Below, one piece after another: positions 61,266 through 64,000 of a DNA stretch of 64,000 nt. This DNA is from Paenibacillus guangzhouensis. GTDB lineage: Bacteria > Bacillota > Bacilli > Paenibacillales > Paenibacillaceae. How positions within the stretch are numbered: position 1 is the stretch's first letter; each line of letters starts with the position of its first letter. The stretch covers positions 1,364,001-1,428,000 of the forward strand of contig NZ_CP045293.1 of NCBI RefSeq assembly GCF_009363075.1, read 5' to 3'. The notes below the pieces were generated by a model. That model was not told the DNA's origin, did no database searches, and was given only the letters and a program-made list of their open reading frames with translations. The position numbers and the translations under genes are program-made.

Positions 61266-64000
61266 TTATACGAGAGCGAACTTCGACTCGCGAATTTTGC
61301 CTGAGTATCCTGCCGGGAGCTTCGCATGGATGCGTACATTCTCCGGGTAGGCGACGACCAGTTCCATTGTCTTGGCCGATTCGTCCATGGACCATGAGAC
61401 GTCTATTCTTCCCCCGGCTGGATGAGGGACGCTGCCTTGAGCCCACGACAGTCCGCACGGCATCGGAGCGATTTCAACCTCCGACCAGCCAGGAGCAAGG
61501 CTTCGTACGCCGAGCACTTCCCGGCCGAGGAAGTAGGCGGGAGCAGATGACCATGCATGACAATGGCTGCGAGTGAGCAGATGGGGATTGCCTTGATGTT
61601 CAAGGAAATTCGGATATGTCTCCCAACAGGTAGTTGCGCCATGCCGGATCATCTCGCCATATTGGTCCCGGATATCCTCGATGATTCGTTGGGGTTCGCT
61701 CATCTTCGCCAACGCTTCGTAATAGAAGAATGACATGAACGGACTGCCGATCGGGACAAAATGGGGTGGCGGGGAGAGGAGATAAGCTTCGAGATTCGAC
61801 TTCCGCTCGCCTTGAGCGATATGGGTCAATAATGCCACGACCTGCGTTTGTATGCTGACGACGTCGGAACGCCTTCCATCGGCATGGATGCAATCGATGT
61901 AGGCCAGCTTGTTCTCGTCCCACAGATGCTCATTAACCGCTGCAGCGATTCGGCTTGCTGAATCTTCTAATAATGCCACGCCCGTTGAATCGCCCGCCAC
62001 GCCGCCCAAGCGTGCCCCGGCGCGCAGCGCCTGCACGAGGAACATATTCTGGTGGGTCACGACTCCGTCATTCGGCTGATCCATCTCGGACCAGTCGAGC
62101 AGATTCCAGCTCTTGATATCCAGGAGTCCTTGGTCGTTGAGCTTGGCGACATAGTGCTCCAACGTAAAACGTATAGTTTCGTACATCTCGGATGCAAATG
62201 CTTCATCGCCCGTCTGATCATAATATTCCGCACAAGCCGTTGCCCAGAAAAATGTCCAATTCGGGATCACGCTAACCCATCCACTAGGCACCTGGTCCGC
62301 ATATAAAGGCGTTTGCCCTTTCGATCGCGGAACAAGCCTGAGGCAGCGTTTGACGATTTCATGCACGCCGAATAAGTAGTTGCTGACAAGAGCCTCATTG
62401 CGGCTATCTCCCACCCAGAACGTCTGCTCATAAGCCGGGCAGTCGACAAACGTATCTTCCATGCACAGCTTCGTCGTGTGCCGGCTAATTTCCCAGATAT
62501 CGCACAGCAGTGCATCCGAACAGGCGAACCGTCCGACTTCCGCTACGGGATAATTGCTCTGGATCATGGTCACGTTGAAGATCTTTACTGGTTTTTGAGC
62601 TCCCCGTACCGTCAATGCCAAATAGCGGAGACCCCGGCGAATCGGAGACTCGTATCGCTGACGCCCGGTACGGCAGATGTATCGAAGCGTATGGTCAAGC
62701 CCAAACGTGTTTTGCCGGTAATCCCCATTCATGTATTCAAAACCGTACCAATCGAGTACGGTACCTTCGTCAGCCTCGACTTCGAAGCTCAGATATCCCG
62801 AATATTCTTTGCCCAAATCGAGCAATACCTCCGTATCGTATCCATCAAAAATAGGGATGATCGCGGCTTCTGCATTCGCAATCACGGCATTTTGAAGCTG
62901 CGCGGGCACCGTGCAGCGAATAGGGTCCTTATGCCACGCGCATAGCGCGAAAACGTCCACTTCAGATACATATTTCATGTCGACCGGTCGAAGCCATGCT
63001 TGGTATGCCTGCAGATCTTCAAGGACCTTCACCTTTTCAACGAGTTCCAGATATACGGGGTGATGAGAATCCAGCGCTCTCGTGGCTTGATGATTCGAAT
63101 CCATGATGGCATCAAACGGCCCGATCCGCAACCAAGCCGACAGCAGATCATCATCGCGAAGAAGGAGTGGGGGCTTGAACAGGAGTTCATCCGCTTCGTC
63201 TGCATATAAGCCAATTTGCATCTTCCCCGTATGAATCCAGCTGGAAACGTCGATCACGAGCAGATTATCGCCTTCCAGAAGCTCGACATCGATAAAACGC
63301 GCAGAATCGGTCCTGTATATCCGATTTGCATCGATCCTATTCCCATTCAAGTACAGCGCTGAAAGGCACTCGCCGCTCTGAAGAAAGCCAAGCGTCGCCC
63401 GACACGCTTGAGCTGATAGAATGACCGTCGCGGCATAACCTAGAAATTGAATGGGGTTCGCATGGTCCTCGCTGCCATCCATCCATGCATTGCGAACATC
63501 GATCGCCGTGGTGAGTTGGAACGATTTCACCTTCGACAGCGATTCGACGCGGATGGGAGATACGACTTCATCAGTCAGATGAGGAATGTCGCGCGGCATC
63601 AGCGTCGTCCATGGCGCCATGCCGACTGGTCCTATTACGGATGCAGAGGACCAGCCGGTATTATCAAATAACTCGTTCGACCACTCCGAACTCCATACGA
63701 ACGCATCCACGAATTCGGAGTATGCATGCTGGCAAGATGCCCGTGGCGCCCGAGGATGATGCCCGAGATGAAGGGAGGTCCGCCACGTCGCGTCCGTCGC
63801 TGCCAGAACTCGGCCTTCATCGTCGTTCAACTCAACCAGCAAGCCTCCGCGGCCGCGCAAGTAATAAAAGGTTGAAACCCCATAATGCATGACAAGCACG
63901 GCAATCGAATTGGATTCGCCCGGCTTCAACAGATGGCCGACTTCATACGTGTCGAAGGACTGCTCGAAAGGCCAGGATCGAACCGGTCCGCGTCCTATCC
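61266..64000 (-). CDS. Alpha-L-rhamnosidase family protein (GH78-like), 5' end outside window
   Basis: The frame is open through the right window edge (RGPVRSWPFEQSFDTYEVGH), so the first visible internal start (TTG 63929) is not the true one. Carbohydrate-binding beta domains come first (VMHYGVSTFYYLRGRGGLLV). The (alpha/alpha)6 catalytic domain then contains EDTFVDCPAYEQTFWVGDSR, the GH78 acid/base region, and NLLDWSEMDQPNDGVVTHQN. The C-terminal beta domain ends in FLGREVLGVRSLAPGWSEVE. There is no signal evidence because the N-terminus is missing. It removes terminal rhamnose from plant or microbial glycans. Confidence 0.85.
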   Translation of the reverse strand, partial: IGRGPVRSWPFEQSFDTYEVGHLLKPGESNSIAVLVMHYGVSTFYYLRGRGGLLVELNDDEGRVLAATDATWRTSLHLGHHPRAPRASCQHAYSEFVDAFVWSSEWSNELFDNTGWSSASVIGPVGMAPWTTLMPRDIPHLTDEVVSPIRVESLSKVKSFQLTTAIDVRNAWMDGSEDHANPIQFLGYAATVILSAQACRATLGFLQSGECLSALYLNGNRIDANRIYRTDSARFIDVELLEGDNLLVIDVSSWIHTGKMQIGLYADEADELLFKPPLLLRDDDLLSAWLRIGPFDAIMDSNHQATRALDSHHPVYLELVEKVKVLEDLQAYQAWLRPVDMKYVSEVDVFALCAWHKDPIRCTVPAQLQNAVIANAEAAIIPIFDGYDTEVLLDLGKEYSGYLSFEVEADEGTVLDWYGFEYMNGDYRQNTFGLDHTLRYICRTGRQRYESPIRRGLRYLALTVRGAQKPVKIFNVTMIQSNYPVAEVGRFACSDALLCDIWEISRHTTKLCMEDTFVDCPAYEQTFWVGDSRNEALVSNYLFGVHEIVKRCLRLVPRSKGQTPLYADQVPSGWVSVIPNWTFFWATACAEYYDQTGDEAFASEMYETIRFTLEHYVAKLNDQGLLDIKSWNLLDWSEMDQPNDGVVTHQNMFLVQALRAGARLGGVAGDSTGVALLEDSASRIAAAVNEHLWDENKLAYIDCIHADGRRSDVVSIQTQVVALLTHIAQGERKSNLEAYLLSPPPHFVPIGSPFMSFFYYEALAKMSEPQRIIEDIRDQYGEMIRHGATTCWETYPNFLEHQGNPHLLTRSHCHAWSSAPAYFLGREVLGVRSLAPGWSEVEIAPMPCGLSWAQGSVPHPAGGRIDVSWSMDESAKTMELVVAYPENVRIHAKLPAGYSGKIRESKFALV

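Noticed and set aside
1-64000. CRISPR array, rRNA, tRNA or riboswitch
   Set aside because: No regularly spaced direct repeats were seen, no tRNA-like cloverleaf with CCA-type end or rRNA stretch, and no T-box or glycine riboswitch pattern upstream of glyA.

Overview
The window looks like a chromosomal segment of a Paenibacillus-type Firmicute. GC is about 50% by eye, ribosome binding sites are strong GGAGG types with frequent TTG and GTG starts, and the gene families are those common in that group (SNF2/SWIM pair, COG4586-type ABC exporter, PhoA, MocR, GntP/glycerate kinase, GH78). I saw no rRNA, tRNA or CRISPR array. All assignments come from reading the translations; no database search was run.

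Region 1 (1-14.9 kb) is a two-armed accessory locus. A seven-gene leftward operon encodes a secreted, membrane-anchored VWA protein, a 1130-residue FtsZ/tubulin-like GTPase, a 794-residue partner that may be a degenerate tubulin-like protein, a polytopic membrane VWA protein, a two-domain beta protein, a zinc-ribbon GTPase and the start of a GTPase-associated (GAP1-like) protein. Divergent from it is a three-gene membrane operon (49-residue one-TM protein, zinc-ribbon two-TM protein, large one-TM protein) joined by ATGA overlaps. Together they resemble the little-studied FtsZ-like/VWA/GTPase systems predicted to act in membrane remodelling or cellular conflict.

Region 2 (15-19.1 kb) holds a MerR regulator with a 19-bp-spacer promoter, a tandem SRPBCC protein, a DoxX pair behind a promoter with two ACACC-N4-GGTGT palindromes, a methyltransferase and a DUF6273-like remnant.

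Region 3 (19.1-29.7 kb) is a compact natural-product-like cluster: acyl carrier protein, PGM1/BtrJ-like ATP-grasp ligase, glycosyltransferase, radical SAM/SPASM enzyme, ABC exporter, dehydrogenase, GH3 glycosidase and a BtrH/C39-like protein. It most resembles the ACP-tethered amino-acid chemistry of butirosin but lacks the aminocyclitol genes. A Fur-boxed siderophore-binding lipoprotein and an APH-fold kinase follow.

Region 4 (32-54 kb) is mostly housekeeping or regulatory: TetR plus glycosyltransferase, SNF2/SWIM, an ECF sigma factor, Crp/Fnr, HAD, LysE, AraC, alkaline phosphatase, a vitamin-B6-themed group (FMN split barrel, PLP-binding protein, MocR regulator, GlyA), and a gluconate/glycerate operon whose CdaR regulator is frameshifted. 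A scar at about 43.79 kb fuses two truncated genes.

Region 5 (54.5-58.2 kb) is an AT-rich island of short same-strand genes (NUDIX, unknown, ASCH, ParB-like, VOC, alpha/beta hydrolase) separated by recurring non-coding motifs, resembling a cassette array. The window ends with a WYL regulator, a second BtrH-like protein, a glycolipid-binding-like protein and a GH78 rhamnosidase that runs off the right edge.
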